Assembly: GCA_009827225.1 (NCBI GenBank)
Contig: WUAI01000005.1
Coordinates: 62,001 to 126,000 of the forward strand
DNA from: Flavobacteriaceae bacterium
Lineage (GTDB): Bacteria; Bacteroidota; Bacteroidia; Flavobacteriales; Flavobacteriaceae
DNA: 64,000 nucleotides
Direction of reading: 5' to 3'
Shown here: positions 53,698 through 64,000 of the stretch, piece by piece
Position numbering within the stretch: the first letter of the stretch is position 1
Layout: every line of letters begins with the position of its first letter
Made by a program: the position numbers and the translations under genes
Notes under the pieces: generated by a model
What the model saw: only the letters and a program-made list of their open reading frames with translations
The model's database searches: none
What the model was told of the DNA's origin: nothing

Positions 53698-54168
53698 TTG
53701 CTCAACCTTATTGGGACATACGAATGTAAAGCAGATGCCAAAGGGCGTCTTATGGTACCGGCCAATTTGAAAAAACAACTGGCTCCGGTCGCCTCTTCGG
53801 GTTTTGTGGTTAAAAGAGCCGTGTTCCAGCCCTGCCTGGAATTATATCCACTGGAAGAATGGCAATTGTTGATGCAAAAGGTGAGTGGCTTGAATCGCTT
53901 CAATCGAAAGAACAACGACTTTATAAGAAGATTTACAGCTGGTGTTCGTACCATCGAAATGGACACCACTGGAAGGTTAAATATTCCAAAAGACCTGTTG
54001 GTCTTTGCTGGAATTGAAAAAGAGATAGTCTTGTCTTCGGCGATCAACATTGTGGAAATTTGGGACAAGCAGAAATACGAACAAGCCATCGACGATGCAG
54101 CCAACGACTTTGCTGATTTGGCTGAAGAAGTAATGGGAGACGCGAATGATGATAATGGAATATCATAA
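53698..54168 (+). CDS. mraZ: Transcriptional regulator MraZ
   Basis: MraZ is a DNA-binding regulator of its own cluster. The 156-aa protein has two SpoVT-AbrB-like domains: LIGTYECKADAKGRLMVPANLK (residues about 3-24) and TIEMDTTGRLNIPKDLLVFAG (about residues 85-105). The start is TTG 53698, giving the expected MLNLIGTYE; no ATG fits. The direct repeats just upstream are its probable operator. Its 3' end overlaps rsmH by 14 bases. Confidence 0.94.
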   Translation: MLNLIGTYECKADAKGRLMVPANLKKQLAPVASSGFVVKRAVFQPCLELYPLEEWQLLMQKVSGLNRFNRKNNDFIRRFTAGVRTIEMDTTGRLNIPKDLLVFAGIEKEIVLSSAINIVEIWDKQKYEQAIDDAANDFADLAEEVMGDANDDNGIS

Positions 54169-55051
54169 GCCCGTTCTACTGAATGAGGCTGTTGCAGGCC
54201 TTAACATCCAGCCTAATGGCGTATATGTGGATGTTACCTTCGGCGGTGGTGGTCATTCGCGCGAAATATTAAAACACTTAGGCGAAAACGGAAAGTTGAT
54301 CGCCTTCGATCAAGATAAAGATGCACTGGAAAATGCTATCGACGATCCACGCTTCCTGCTCATCAATGAAAACTTTAGATACCTGAAAAGGTTTTTACGC
54401 TTTTATGGTTATTCGCAGGTAGACGGTATTCTTGGTGATTTTGGGGTATCCTCTCACCAATTTGATGCGCCGGAGCGTGGATTTTCAACAAGATTCGATT
54501 CAAATCTCGATATGAGGATGAATCAGGACAATGAATTGTCTGCTTTTCAAGTTATTAATGAATACGCAGAGCAAGATCTGCGTCGCATACTGTCTCAATA
54601 TGGCGAGCTACGACCTGCAGCAGGAATGGCAAGGCTCATAGTCGAGGCAAGAAATATCCAACCGATTAAATCGAGCAGTGAGCTAAAAGAAGCTCTTGGC
54701 CGATTTTTACCAAAACATAAAGAGAATAAAATACTGGCACAGATCTACCAGGCAATTCGTATTGAAGTTAACCAGGAACTGGAAGCACTGAAGGAGTTCT
54801 TATTGCAAACCCAGGAAGTCCTGAAAAAAGGCGGCCGGCTTAGTTTGATATCCTATCACTCCTTGGAAGACCGACTGGTTAAACGCTTTATGCGCAATGG
54901 TCTTTTTGAAGGGGAGCCGGAAAAGGATGTCTTCGGAAGGGCGGAGGTACCCTTCAAACCTGTGGGCAAATTTATAATACCCTCGGAGGAAGAGATTTCA
55001 GAAAATAACCGTGCGCGAAGTGCGAAACTCAGGATAGCCGAAAAGTTATAA
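54155..55051 (+). CDS. rsmH: 16S rRNA (cytosine1402-N4)-methyltransferase
   Basis: RsmH methylates C1402 in the ribosomal P site. The 298-aa protein has the family N-terminus MEYHKPVLLNEAVAGLNIQPN and the SAM motif VDVTFGGGGHSREILKHL, then GILGDFGVSSHQFD and LSLISYHSLEDRLVKRFM. Two more ATGs lie in frame at 54146 and 54149; ATG 54155 fits the family best. Its stop overlaps the next start (TAATG). Confidence 0.94.
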   Translation: MEYHKPVLLNEAVAGLNIQPNGVYVDVTFGGGGHSREILKHLGENGKLIAFDQDKDALENAIDDPRFLLINENFRYLKRFLRFYGYSQVDGILGDFGVSSHQFDAPERGFSTRFDSNLDMRMNQDNELSAFQVINEYAEQDLRRILSQYGELRPAAGMARLIVEARNIQPIKSSSELKEALGRFLPKHKENKILAQIYQAIRIEVNQELEALKEFLLQTQEVLKKGGRLSLISYHSLEDRLVKRFMRNGLFEGEPEKDVFGRAEVPFKPVGKFIIPSEEEISENNRARSAKLRIAEKL

Positions 55052-55365
55052 TGAAAAAGAACTTTTACAATATCGTTAAAGGAAAGTTTTTGGTGAGCGA
55101 CGATGCTCTTAAAAACTGGCGCTTTATCATTTTCCTTTCCTTCCTGGCATTGGTGATGATCGGAAGTTCGCATAGTGCAGATAAGAAGGTCCATAAGATT
55201 GCCGATTTGAGCAATGACGTAAAAGAATTAAAAAGTGAGTACGTAGATGTGCGTATGCAGTTGATGCAATCCAAAATGGAAAGCAAGATCATTTCCGCGA
55301 TGGAACAACGAGGATTGACGCCATCGGTAACCCCACCACAAAAAATAATAATTACCACAGAGTAG
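55051..55365 (+). CDS. ftsL: FtsL-like division protein
   Basis: The 104-aa protein has a short cytosolic N-terminus, one membrane helix (about residues 26-43, FIIFLSFLALVMIGSS) and an outer coiled coil (HKIADLSNDVKELKSEYVDVRMQLMQSKME). Size, topology and place between rsmH and the division PBP match FtsL, which bridges FtsB, FtsQ and FtsW/FtsI at the septum. Sequence conservation in this family is low, so the call rests on position and shape. Confidence 0.8.
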   Translation: MKKNFYNIVKGKFLVSDDALKNWRFIIFLSFLALVMIGSSHSADKKVHKIADLSNDVKELKSEYVDVRMQLMQSKMESKIISAMEQRGLTPSVTPPQKIIITTE

Positions 55366-55367
55366 CC

Positions 55368-57368
55368 ATGGCAGTTGAAGAGAAGAACATATTAAACCGA
55401 TTCTACTTTGTCGCCGGAGGTATGTTCATCTTCGCAGGCCTTATCGCGTTCAAACTTGTGAGTATCCAGTTCGTAGACGGCGAGAAGTATCGTGACATGG
55501 CTCAAAAGAATACGACCAAAAATTTTACCATTCCTGCCAACAGGGGAAATGTGTATGCAGACGATGGTAGCTTGCTTGCCACCTCTGTTCCCAAGTACGA
55601 TATACGTTTCGACGCTGTGACGGTATCTTCCGAAGATTTTAATGAGCACCTGGTTCCCCTCTCAAAAAAACTGAGCGGTATGTTGGGTAAATCCAGCAGT
55701 CATTACCAGAATTTGTTCCGAAAGGCCAGGGCCAACAAGAACCGGTATTTATCTGTGGCCAAAGGGTTGGGATATTCCGATTATATCAAAATGAAGAATT
55801 TCCCAATGTTCAACCTGGGGCCTTATAAGGGTGGAATTATTGTTAATCAGCGGGTAGTTCGGGAGCATCCCATGGGTAAAATCGGGGAACGCCTTGTGGG
55901 AAATCAAAAGCGCAACGAACCCGGAGTGTACGAAGTCGGATTTGAAGGCGCATTCGATACATATCTCAAAGGCAAAGAAGGCAGAAGGCTGAAACAAAAA
56001 ATTGCCAAAGGCCAGTGGAAGCCTGTGTTCGATGATAACGAGATCGAACCGCAGGATGGATATGATATTGTATCCACCATCAATGTAAACATTCAGGACA
56101 TAGCGCACCATGCCTTGCTGAAGCAAATGGAATATTACGAAGCGGAACATGGGAGTGTGATTGTCATGGAAGTGAAGACGGGTGAAATCAAGGCCGTAGC
56201 TAACCTGGGGCGTACTTCCAGCGGAAAGTATTATGAAAAACTAAACTATGCTGTTGGCGAAAGTCACGAGCCTGGCTCGACTTTTAAAGTGATGGCCTAT
56301 ATGTCGGCGCTCGAGCATGGTAAAATTGATACTGCCACGGTTGTGGACACAAAACAAGGTTCCAAACGATTTTATGGAAGGAATATACATGACAGCAAGC
56401 GAGGTGGTTATGGTGAAATATCATCTGCAAGAGCGTTGGAAGTTTCTTCGAACATCGGACTGGCAACAATCATAGACGATCATTATGCCAAGAATCCGCA
56501 GCAGTTTGTGGATCAATTATGGGATTGGAAACTAAATGAAAGAATCGGAATCCCTATAATCGGCGAAGGCAAACCCGTGATTCCGGGTCCGGGGCATGAT
56601 CTATGGAGTAAAAATGCACTGCCATCTATGGCCTATGGTTATAACCTCCAGATGACCCCATTGCAAACACTCACCTTTTACAATGCTATTGCGAATGGTG
56701 GAACGATGGTAAAGCCAAGGTTTATCAAAGAGATACGAGTGATGAACAATGAAGTAGAAACCTTTGAAACGGAGATATTGGTAGACCAGATTTGTTCCGA
56801 AGAAACATTAAAGCAAATTCAGAATATCCTAAAGAATATTGTGAAAAGAGGAACCGGGCAACCGCTCTATTCTCCATATTTCTCGATGGCAGGAAAAACA
56901 GGAACTGCACGAACCGAATACTGGCAAGAAGACTGGGAATCCAATCGCAGATATATTTCCTCTTTTGCAGGTTATTTCCCTGCCGACAATCCCAAATATT
57001 CAAGCATTGTTGTGATTCATAAACCCAGCACTAAAAAAGGATACTATGGCGCCGATGTAACCGGGCCTGTTTTTAAGAGAATTGCACAGAAAATTTTTAC
57101 TGACAGTCCGTTGATTGATGCCGTACAGAATATAGAGGAAAACGATCCGATGATCGCCTCCGATTTTGAGAAGTATTACGACGAGACCCAGGGAGAGATC
57201 AAAAAAATACCCAATGTTATTGGAATGGCGGGAATGGATGCAGTTTCCCTGTTGGAGAATGCCGGCTTAAAGGTAAGGACCGTTGGGAATGGAACAGTAA
57301 AGGCTCAATCCCTTGAGATAGGAAGCATTATTCGAAAAGGTCAACAAATAACACTCAACTTGAATTGA
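55368..57368 (+). CDS. ftsI: Division penicillin-binding protein (FtsI/PBP3-like) with PASTA domain
   Basis: This 666-aa class B transpeptidase cross-links septal peptidoglycan. After one membrane helix (about 12-32) come the PBP dimerisation domain (TIPANRGNVYADDGSLLATS) and the transpeptidase with STFK in ESHEPGSTFKVMAY (about residue 302), SSN in LEVSSNIGL and KTG in MAGKTGTARTEYW (about residue 507). The last 60 residues (KKIPNVIGMAGMDAVSLLENAGLKV) are a single PASTA domain. PASTA-bearing division PBPs are usual in Bacteroidota. Its TGA overlaps the murE start. Confidence 0.93.
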   Translation: MAVEEKNILNRFYFVAGGMFIFAGLIAFKLVSIQFVDGEKYRDMAQKNTTKNFTIPANRGNVYADDGSLLATSVPKYDIRFDAVTVSSEDFNEHLVPLSKKLSGMLGKSSSHYQNLFRKARANKNRYLSVAKGLGYSDYIKMKNFPMFNLGPYKGGIIVNQRVVREHPMGKIGERLVGNQKRNEPGVYEVGFEGAFDTYLKGKEGRRLKQKIAKGQWKPVFDDNEIEPQDGYDIVSTINVNIQDIAHHALLKQMEYYEAEHGSVIVMEVKTGEIKAVANLGRTSSGKYYEKLNYAVGESHEPGSTFKVMAYMSALEHGKIDTATVVDTKQGSKRFYGRNIHDSKRGGYGEISSARALEVSSNIGLATIIDDHYAKNPQQFVDQLWDWKLNERIGIPIIGEGKPVIPGPGHDLWSKNALPSMAYGYNLQMTPLQTLTFYNAIANGGTMVKPRFIKEIRVMNNEVETFETEILVDQICSEETLKQIQNILKNIVKRGTGQPLYSPYFSMAGKTGTARTEYWQEDWESNRRYISSFAGYFPADNPKYSSIVVIHKPSTKKGYYGADVTGPVFKRIAQKIFTDSPLIDAVQNIEENDPMIASDFEKYYDETQGEIKKIPNVIGMAGMDAVSLLENAGLKVRTVGNGTVKAQSLEIGSIIRKGQQITLNLN

Positions 57369-58828
57369 TTTTGCTGAAGGACATATTGTATAAGGTGACC
57401 CTGGAAAAAATCGTGGGAAGTACCAATGTGCCTTTTACAAACATTCACTTCGATTCCCGGGAAGTTTCCTTGAACGATGTTTTTGTGGCGATAAAAGGAA
57501 CCGTAGTCGATGGCCACGATTTCATCAAAAAAGCCACGGATCAGGGAGCGATTGCAATAGTATGCGAACACCTGCCGGACCAACTCATCAATGGAATTAC
57601 CTATGTGCAGGTGGACGATACTCAGCACGCCCTTGCTTATATGGCTTCGAATTTCTATGAGAATCCTTCGGAGGATCTAAAACTTGTCGGGATTACCGGC
57701 ACCAATGGTAAAACTACTGTTAGCAGCCTTTTGTATGATCTATTCAAAGAGGCGGGATATGAAGTAGGATTGTTGTCGACAGTAAACATTAAAGTAGGAA
57801 ACAAACTGCATAAGGCGACACACACCACGCCGGATTCTCTCACCATTAATAAATATCTCAGAGAAATGGTGGATATGGGCGTGGAATTCTGTTTCATGGA
57901 AGTAAGTTCCCATGGTATTGACCAGAAGCGATCGGAAGGTTTAGTTTTTACCGGAGGCATTTTTACGAATTTATCACACGATCATCTTGATTATCATAAA
58001 ACCTTCAAGGAGTATCGTGATGTGAAGAAGCGGTTTTTTGATGCATTGCCTAAAAAGGCGTTTGCGCTCACCAATATCGACGACAAGAATGGTTTGTATA
58101 TGCTTCAGAATTGTCATGCAAAGAAATACACTTATGCATTAAAATCCCATGCCGATTACAAAGCGCAGATCCTGGAAAATCAGTTTAGTGGTTTGTTGCT
58201 GAAAGTGAACAACAACGAATTATGGGTGAAATTAATCGGGGCTTTTAATGCCTACAATCTGTTAGCCATATACGGTGCCGCGGAATTACTCGGACTCGAA
58301 CCGATTGAAGTTTTACAGATCATGAGCACCCTCGAAAGCGTGGATGGGCGATTCCAGTATGCTGTTTCCGAAGAAAATATAACTGCTATTGTCGATTATG
58401 CACACACCCCGGATGCTCTGAAAAATGTATTGGAAACCATCAATTCCATTCGCACGGGGAATGAGGTATTGATCACGGTTGTGGGATGCGGGGGAGACCG
58501 GGATGCTGCCAAGAGACCCAAGATGGGGTCTATTGCCTCGCAGCTAAGTTCCAAAGTAATTTTTACCAGTGACAATCCCAGAACCGAGAATCCGGATAGC
58601 ATTATTGAAGAAATGGAAAAGGGCGTATCCCCGGAAAACTATAAAAAAACACTGTCCATCACCGATAGAAAGCAAGCGATTAAGACTGCTTGCCAAATGG
58701 CCGCAAAAGATGATATCATTTTGGTGGCGGGAAAAGGGCACGAGACCTATCAGGAAATCAATGGGAAACGCCATGATTTTGATGATTTCAAGATACTCAA
58801 CGAACTGCTAACCGATCTAAATAAATAA
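57365..58828 (+). CDS. murE: UDP-MurNAc-L-Ala-D-Glu:meso-diaminopimelate ligase
   Basis: MurE adds the third amino acid to the peptidoglycan stem. The 487-aa Mur ligase has the ATP loop [19 protein letters not shown] (about residue 105), a central [13 protein letters not shown], and DNPRTENP near residue 403; DNPR marks the meso-DAP type rather than the lysine type. The start is TTG 57365, overlapping the PBP stop; TTG 57371 is an alternative. Confidence 0.94.
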   Translation: MILLKDILYKVTLEKIVGSTNVPFTNIHFDSREVSLNDVFVAIKGTVVDGHDFIKKATDQGAIAIVCEHLPDQLINGITYVQVDDTQHALAYMASNFYENPSEDLKLVGITGTNGKTTVSSLLYDLFKEAGYEVGLLSTVNIKVGNKLHKATHTTPDSLTINKYLREMVDMGVEFCFMEVSSHGIDQKRSEGLVFTGGIFTNLSHDHLDYHKTFKEYRDVKKRFFDALPKKAFALTNIDDKNGLYMLQNCHAKKYTYALKSHADYKAQILENQFSGLLLKVNNNELWVKLIGAFNAYNLLAIYGAAELLGLEPIEVLQIMSTLESVDGRFQYAVSEENITAIVDYAHTPDALKNVLETINSIRTGNEVLITVVGCGGDRDAAKRPKMGSIASQLSSKVIFTSDNPRTENPDSIIEEMEKGVSPENYKKTLSITDRKQAIKTACQMAAKDDIILVAGKGHETYQEINGKRHDFDDFKILNELLTDLNK

Positions 58829-58829
58829 C

Positions 58830-60062
58830 ATGCTGTATTATCTGTTTGATTTTCTCGATAGAACATATGATTTACCCGGAGCAGGTTTGTTTCAGTTCAT
58901 CACCTTCCGCGCGTCCATGGCGGTAATATTTTCGTTGATTATCGCAACAGTTTATGGTAAGAAGATCATTCGTTTCCTGCAGAAGAAACAAATGGGGGAG
59001 ACCATTCGTGATTTGGGATTGGCAGGACAAAATGAAAAAGCAGGAACGCCCACTATGGGAGGGATCATTATCATTTTGGCTACCATAATTCCAGTATTAC
59101 TGTTCGCTAAGCTTGAGAACATATATGTAATCATGTTGTTGGTCACCACTCTTTGGATGGGGATAATTGGATTCATCGATGACTATCTGAAAAAATTTAA
59201 GAACGATAAGGCCGGACTTCCCGGAAAATTCAAGGTTATAGGGCAGGTTGGACTTGGAATCATAGTAGGAGCTACTATGTTTTTTCACCCGGACATTACG
59301 GTGAAGCGGGAGAAAGTGAATCCAATAAGCGGTCAGGAACTGGTTACAGATTCTTCCTCCAAGGAATTCTATCCCGAGGAGAAAACATTGCTTACTACCA
59401 TGCCATTCGTAAGTGGTAATGAGATCAACTACGAGAAGCTGGTTACTTGGGCGGGTGATGAGTATAAGAAATATGCCTGGTTGGTGTTTATTCCGATTGT
59501 CATCTTTATCATTACTGCGGTTTCTAATGGTGCAAATCTCACCGACGGAATTGACGGATTGGCTGCCGGGACTTCAGCAATAATAGGGATCACTCTGGCC
59601 ATTTTTGCCTGGGTTTCCGGGAATGTGATCTTTTCAGATTACCTCAATATCATGTACATCCCCAACACAGGTGAGCTTACCATATTTATTACCGCTTTCG
59701 TTGGAGCATTAATCGGATTTCTATGGTACAACGCCTATCCGGCACAGGTATTCATGGGAGATACGGGGAGTTTGACTATTGGAGGAATCATCGCTGTGAT
59801 CTCGATTGCCATTAGAAAAGAGTGGTTGATCCCTATCCTATGTGGCATATTCCTGATGGAAAATTTATCGGTGGTCATGCAGGTTAGCTGGTTCAAATAC
59901 ACCCGGAAAAAATACGGTCAGGGCCGCCGAATATTTAAGATGTCTCCTTTGCATCATCATTACCAGGTGAAGGGATATCATGAAAGTAAGATTGTCACCC
60001 GATTCTGGATTATCGGAATTATGCTGGCAATTATCACCATCGTCACGCTGAAAATTCGATAA
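58830..60062 (+). CDS. mraY: Phospho-MurNAc-pentapeptide transferase
   Basis: MraY makes lipid I on the inner membrane. The 410-aa protein has about ten hydrophobic helices, the motif [19 protein letters not shown] (about residue 70), [13 protein letters not shown] (catalytic DD), [12 protein letters not shown] and [12 protein letters not shown], and the histidine-rich SPLHHHYQ near the end. It is longer than the roughly 360-aa E. coli form because of an extra loop of about 55 residues after [11 protein letters not shown] (residues about 150-210), which I associate with Bacteroidota enzymes. Confidence 0.95.
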   Translation: MLYYLFDFLDRTYDLPGAGLFQFITFRASMAVIFSLIIATVYGKKIIRFLQKKQMGETIRDLGLAGQNEKAGTPTMGGIIIILATIIPVLLFAKLENIYVIMLLVTTLWMGIIGFIDDYLKKFKNDKAGLPGKFKVIGQVGLGIIVGATMFFHPDITVKREKVNPISGQELVTDSSSKEFYPEEKTLLTTMPFVSGNEINYEKLVTWAGDEYKKYAWLVFIPIVIFIITAVSNGANLTDGIDGLAAGTSAIIGITLAIFAWVSGNVIFSDYLNIMYIPNTGELTIFITAFVGALIGFLWYNAYPAQVFMGDTGSLTIGGIIAVISIAIRKEWLIPILCGIFLMENLSVVMQVSWFKYTRKKYGQGRRIFKMSPLHHHYQVKGYHESKIVTRFWIIGIMLAIITIVTLKIR

Positions 60063-60064
60063 TA

Positions 60065-61399
60065 ATGAGACGATTGGTGGTTTTAGGAGCCGGTGAAAGT
60101 GGCGTGGGTGCTGCCATTTTAGGAAAGCAAAAGAATTACGAAGTCTTTGTGTCCGACTTCGGAAAAATAAAGGACCACTATAAAGAAGTTCTTTTACATC
60201 AAGAGATTGAATGGGAAGAAGAAACCCATACCGAAACAAAGATCCTGAATGCCGATTTAGTGATGAAAAGTCCGGGAATCCCCGACAATGTTGCCATTGT
60301 CAAGGCTCTTACAGCAAAAGGGGTCGAAGTGGTATCAGAAATTGAATTTGCCGGAGAGTTTACGGATTCGACCATAGTCGGTATTACAGGAACCAATGGG
60401 AAAACCACCACCACACGACTCGCTTTTCAGTTGGTTGCTGATGGAGGACTGGATGCTGCTTTAGGTGGGAATATTGGAAAAAGTTTTGCAGCCCTGGTTG
60501 CTGAAAGTGCTGCCGCGAATTATGTTTTGGAGCTAAGTAGTTTCCAGTTGGACGGTATACGGAGTTTTCGACCCCATATTGCGGTAATTACCAATATCAC
60601 TCCGGATCACCTGGATCGATATGATGACGATTTTGAGAAATATATCGCCGCAAAATTTCGGATTGCCATGAACCAGACGGCCGAAGATTATTTCATTTAT
60701 GACGGGGACGATGAAGATATCACCCGTTGGTTGGAGCAACACCCGGTTCAATCTCAAGGACTGCCTTTTTCGTTGACAAAAATCTACGAAAAAGGCGCAT
60801 ACATAGAAAACGAAAATATAATTATAAACGTAAATAACACACCATTCACTATGCCAATTGCCTCACTAGGATTACAAGGAAAACACAATGTAAAAAATGC
60901 CATGGCGGCCTCTACTATTGCGACACTGCTCGGAATCAGAAAGGAGACCATCCGGCAATCACTTGAAGATTTTCAGGGAGTAGAACATCGTCTGGAAAGA
61001 GTACTAAAGATCAATAATGTAATGTACATCAACGACTCGAAAGCGACGAACGTCAATGCTGCATTCTATGCCCTGGATAGTATGGAAACGCCTACCGTAT
61101 GGATCGTAGGAGGCGTCGACAAGGGAAATGATTATTCGCAGTTATTGCAATTGGTCAATGAAAAAGTAAAGGCCATTATCTGTTTAGGACTCGACAACGA
61201 TAAGGTGATCTCAACTTTCGGAAATGTGGTCGAACTAATGATAGAAGCCCATTCCATGAGCGATGCCGTTCAAGTTGCATACCGGTTGGCCGATAAAGGG
61301 GATAGCGTACTTCTATCGCCCGCTTGTGCAAGTTTCGATCTATTTGAAAATTATGAAGATCGCGGCCGTCAGTTCAAGAACGCAGTAAGAAACTTATAA
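60065..61399 (+). CDS. murD: UDP-MurNAc-L-alanine:D-glutamate ligase
   Basis: MurD adds D-Glu to the peptide stem. The 444-aa protein has an N-terminal Rossmann-like domain (RLVVLGAGESGVGAAILG), the ATP loop [19 protein letters not shown] (about residue 108), VLELSSFQLDGI, and the C-terminal domain with INDSKATNVNAAFYAL and LLSPACASFDLFENYEDRG. ATG 60065 lies two bases after mraY. Confidence 0.95.
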   Translation: MRRLVVLGAGESGVGAAILGKQKNYEVFVSDFGKIKDHYKEVLLHQEIEWEEETHTETKILNADLVMKSPGIPDNVAIVKALTAKGVEVVSEIEFAGEFTDSTIVGITGTNGKTTTTRLAFQLVADGGLDAALGGNIGKSFAALVAESAAANYVLELSSFQLDGIRSFRPHIAVITNITPDHLDRYDDDFEKYIAAKFRIAMNQTAEDYFIYDGDDEDITRWLEQHPVQSQGLPFSLTKIYEKGAYIENENIIINVNNTPFTMPIASLGLQGKHNVKNAMAASTIATLLGIRKETIRQSLEDFQGVEHRLERVLKINNVMYINDSKATNVNAAFYALDSMETPTVWIVGGVDKGNDYSQLLQLVNEKVKAIICLGLDNDKVISTFGNVVELMIEAHSMSDAVQVAYRLADKGDSVLLSPACASFDLFENYEDRGRQFKNAVRNL

Positions 61400-61428
61400 G
61401 ATTTCAGAAGGTATAGTGAATCAATAAA

Positions 61429-62619
61429 ATGAAATCGATATTCAGACATATACAGGGAGATAAAGCCATTTGGGCTGTGGCAGGCTTATTGGCGCTGTTT
61501 TCCTTTTTACCTGTCTATAGTGCGAGCAGTAACTTAGCCTACTTATATGGAGATGGGAATACCCTGCAATTCCTACTCAAACATTTCGCTCATCTGTTAT
61601 TAGGTTTTGCGATTTTATATGGCGTTCATAAAATCCCTTACCATTATTTCCGCGGGCTTTCCATTATTGCCATGCCGGTTGTTTTGATCCTCCTTTTAAT
61701 TACATTGAGTCAGGGTACTACTATTGAAGGAGCCAATGCCAGTCGCTGGATTAGAGTGCCGTTTGTGGGAGTAACATTCCAGACATCAACCCTGGCTGCA
61801 GTGGTTCTCATGACCTACGTTGCCCGTTATTTATCAAAGATCAAGGATAAAACAGTGACATTCAAAGAGACCCTGTTGCCCCTGTGGCTCCCCGTCTTTC
61901 TTATACTGGCACTTATTCTGCCTGCTAACTTTTCCACCACCGCCATCTTATTTGCCATGGTAGTGGTATTGGTATTTATTGGCGGATATCCCTTGCGATA
62001 CCTTGGAATTATACTGGGTGCCGGCGCCCTAATGTTGGTATTGTTCGTATTAACGGCGAAAGCCTTTCCCGGAGTATTCCCGAACCGTGTGGATACTTGG
62101 ATCAGCAGAGTAGAGAATTTCGCCGACAATGAAGATACCGAAGCTGACTACCAAATTGAGAAGGCCAAAATCGCTATTGCCTCAGGTGGGGTGACCGGAC
62201 TAGGACCGGGTAAAAGCATTCAGAAGAACTTTTTACCACAATCGTCATCAGATTTTATCTACGCCATTATTGTTGAAGAGTTCGGGATGGTAGGTGCCCT
62301 GTTCTTGCTGTTACTTTACCTGTTGTTATTATTCAGGTTGGTTATAATCGTTCACAAGAGCACTTCTTTCTTCGGAAAGTTGCTGGTGATAGGGATCGGT
62401 CTGCCCATTATATTTCAGGCCTTGATCAATATGGGAGTTGCGGTGGAGCTATTCCCGGTAACCGGGCAAACCCTGCCTTTGATAAGCAGTGGAGGAACGT
62501 CAATCTGGATGACCTGTTTGGCCTTGGGAATGGTGTTGAGTGTAAGTGCAAAACGACAAGTCCCTGAGAAAGAAGAACAAGAAGAAAACCCATTGGATAT
62601 ACTAAGTGAAGCCTTATAA
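61429..62619 (+). CDS. ftsW: Division SEDS glycosyltransferase FtsW
   Basis: The 396-aa membrane protein has about ten hydrophobic helices and the SEDS signatures: [20 protein letters not shown] (about residue 105), an outer loop with [13 protein letters not shown] and [26 protein letters not shown], and [23 protein letters not shown] proteins polymerise lipid II; position between murD and murG and beside a class B PBP indicates FtsW rather than RodA. It overlaps murG by 14 bases. Confidence 0.93.
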   Translation: MKSIFRHIQGDKAIWAVAGLLALFSFLPVYSASSNLAYLYGDGNTLQFLLKHFAHLLLGFAILYGVHKIPYHYFRGLSIIAMPVVLILLLITLSQGTTIEGANASRWIRVPFVGVTFQTSTLAAVVLMTYVARYLSKIKDKTVTFKETLLPLWLPVFLILALILPANFSTTAILFAMVVVLVFIGGYPLRYLGIILGAGALMLVLFVLTAKAFPGVFPNRVDTWISRVENFADNEDTEADYQIEKAKIAIASGGVTGLGPGKSIQKNFLPQSSSDFIYAIIVEEFGMVGALFLLLLYLLLLFRLVIIVHKSTSFFGKLLVIGIGLPIIFQALINMGVAVELFPVTGQTLPLISSGGTSIWMTCLALGMVLSVSAKRQVPEKEEQEENPLDILSEAL

Positions 62620-63703
62620 ATTTATCATATCAGGAGGAGGTACCGGCGGACATATTTATCCGGCAATCGCTATTGCCAATGAGCTGAAGAACCGCTATCC
62701 TGATTCCGACTTTTTATTTGTGGGCTCTAAGGATCGCATGGAAATGGAAAAAGTACCACAGGCCGGATTTAAGATTGAGGGGTTATGGATTTCTGGTATT
62801 CAGCGAAGTTTGAATCTCAAAAATTTGCTGTTGCCATTCAAACTTATTTCCAGTTTGCTAAAATCGAGAGGTATACTGCGAAGGTTTAAACCCGATGTTG
62901 CGATTGGAACGGGTGGCTACGCCAGTGCTCCTTTGCTAAGGGTGGCCTCTAAAAAGAACATTCCATGTTTGATCCAGGAACAAAACAGTCATGCGGGTAT
63001 CACTAATAAATGGCTGAGTGGAAGGGCCAATGTGATTTGTACTGCCTATGACGGAATGGAGCGATTCTTTCCAAAGGAAAAAATCAGACTTACCGGTAAC
63101 CCTGTTCGCCAGGATATCCTTGACGTTTCGCATAAAAGACCCGAGGCGATCAAATTCTTCGATCTCGATCCGAATCGGAAAACATTACTGGTGCTGGGGG
63201 GTAGCTTGGGGGCCAGAAGAATTAATGAACTTATTGAGCAGTCGCTTTCCTTTTTTAAAGAACAGAAAGTCCAGGTGATATGGCAATGCGGTAAGTTTTA
63301 TTACGAATTATATAAAGACCGATCTGATGATCTTTTCAAGGTTCATGCGTTCCTGAACAGGATGGATTTGGCCTATGCAGCGGCCGATTTTATCATATCC
63401 AGGGCGGGTGCTTTGTCTGTTTCAGAATTATGCCTGGTGGGAAAACCGGTGTTGTTTATCCCATCACCCAATGTGGCTGAAGATCATCAAACGAAAAACG
63501 CACGTGCAATTGAAAAGCACAATGCAGCGTTATTGATTAAGGAACAAGATCTCGATGACTTGTTCGAGGATGCCTTTTTAAGCTTACTGAATGACGCAGC
63601 ATTACAACGCAGTTTATCAGATAATATATCGAAACTCGCCAAACCAATGGCGACGAACGATATTGTAGCGGAAGTAGAAAAATTAATACAATCCCGGGCT
63701 TGA
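62606..63703 (+). CDS. murG: UDP-GlcNAc:lipid I N-acetylglucosaminyltransferase
   Basis: MurG makes lipid II at the inner face of the membrane. The 365-aa GT28 protein starts at GTG 62606 with [22 protein letters not shown], then [48 protein letters not shown] and the sugar-nucleotide site [22 protein letters not shown]. The GTG start lies within ftsW; no later start keeps the glycine loop. Its TGA overlaps the murC start. Confidence 0.95.
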   Translation: MKPYKFIISGGGTGGHIYPAIAIANELKNRYPDSDFLFVGSKDRMEMEKVPQAGFKIEGLWISGIQRSLNLKNLLLPFKLISSLLKSRGILRRFKPDVAIGTGGYASAPLLRVASKKNIPCLIQEQNSHAGITNKWLSGRANVICTAYDGMERFFPKEKIRLTGNPVRQDILDVSHKRPEAIKFFDLDPNRKTLLVLGGSLGARRINELIEQSLSFFKEQKVQVIWQCGKFYYELYKDRSDDLFKVHAFLNRMDLAYAAADFIISRAGALSVSELCLVGKPVLFIPSPNVAEDHQTKNARAIEKHNAALLIKEQDLDDLFEDAFLSLLNDAALQRSLSDNISKLAKPMATNDIVAEVEKLIQSRA

Positions 63704-64000
63704 AGGGGCTAACCAACATAGAAAACGTGTATTTCGTAGGAGTAGGCGGAATTGGAATGAGCGCACTCGCGCGATATGTTCAGTTATTGGGTAAAAAAGT
63801 ATCCGGTTACGATAAAACACCCACCAATCTTACGAATGAGCTAATTCGTGAAGGCATCAACATCACTTTTACCGATGCCGTTTCGGAAGTTGATTTTGGC
63901 ATTTTAAGGACTGAAAATACCTTGGTGGTATATACCCCTGCCATCCCGTCTACCAATAACATTCTAAGTCATTTTAGGGAAAACGGTTACTCTTTGCTGA
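63700..64000 (+). CDS. murC: UDP-MurNAc:L-alanine ligase, N-terminal part (cut by window end)
   Basis: The first 100 codons read [20 protein letters not shown] then [18 protein letters not shown] and [11 protein letters not shown], the N-terminal Rossmann domain of MurC, which binds UDP. The start is TTG 63700, overlapping the murG TGA. The ATP loop and catalytic domain lie beyond 64000. No internal stop is seen. Confidence 0.92.
   Translation, partial: MKGLTNIENVYFVGVGGIGMSALARYVQLLGKKVSGYDKTPTNLTNELIREGINITFTDAVSEVDFGILRTENTLVVYTPAIPSTNNILSHFRENGYSLL

Noticed and set aside
1-64000. Search for mobile elements, CRISPR arrays, toxin-antitoxin or defence genes
   Set aside because: None was found; all large ORFs read as core metabolic, envelope or unknown single genes.

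Overview
This 64 kb window looks like a chromosomal housekeeping segment from a gliding marine-type member of the Flavobacteriia (Bacteroidota). Evidence for that placement: gldA, gldB and gldC gliding genes; a secreted protease with a type IX secretion C-terminal sorting domain; a head-GIN-domain lipoprotein; MetH split into two polypeptides; many promoter-like TAnnTTTG -7 boxes; frequent TTG starts; and gene neighbourhoods typical of that class, such as the mraZ-rsmH-ftsL-PBP-murE-mraY-murD-ftsW-murG-murC cluster. No phage, insertion sequence, CRISPR array, rRNA or tRNA was seen.

Layout. 1-325 is the end of a glutamate synthase small subunit. 571-11996 is a long + strand run for branched-chain amino acids and threonine (ilvD-ilvB-ilvN-ilvC-ilvA, then thrA-thrB-thrC), meeting a convergent leucine operon (leuA-leuC-leuD-leuB, - strand) at about 12000. 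From 18000 to 29000 lies a sulfur/methionine region with two SAM-I riboswitches. The first precedes a transsulfuration enzyme, a stand-alone homoserine dehydrogenase, a broken proC, osmC and an Rrf2 regulator. A separate cysH follows. The second riboswitch, followed by an unusual twin-arm palindromic element, precedes metH (N-part), a PLP dehydratase, metH (C-part) and metF.

29100-40250 holds envelope genes (PagL-like hydrolase, GIN lipoprotein, gldA), a phenylalanine/aromatic operon (pheA and DAHP synthase-chorismate mutase) preceded by a complete-looking ribosome-mediated attenuator, then rsgA-dtd-mazG-like-DUF-aroA and queA. 40370-50312 contains the T9SS protease, rlmN, a polyprenyl synthase, an ECF sigma factor with a putative membrane partner and an outer-membrane-type protein, dnaG, an atypical response regulator and nadE. 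50417-53454 has gldB-gldC, a small unknown gene, engB and an alpha/beta hydrolase. 53600-64000 is the division and cell-wall cluster, preceded by a 10-bp-phased MraZ-type operator; it runs off the window inside murC.

Most genes are ordinary. The best second-look items are the attenuator at 31951-32121 (leader peptide with 10 aromatic residues in 12 codons, antiterminator and terminator), the in-frame stop in proC at 20666-20668, the palindromic element at 23227-23378, a dehydratase gene between the two metH halves, a response regulator with Glu at the phospho-acceptor position, and a DnaG whose N-terminal domain lacks its zinc ligands. I found no clearly new multi-gene system. All functional calls come from reading motifs and overall resemblance to known families, without database searches.
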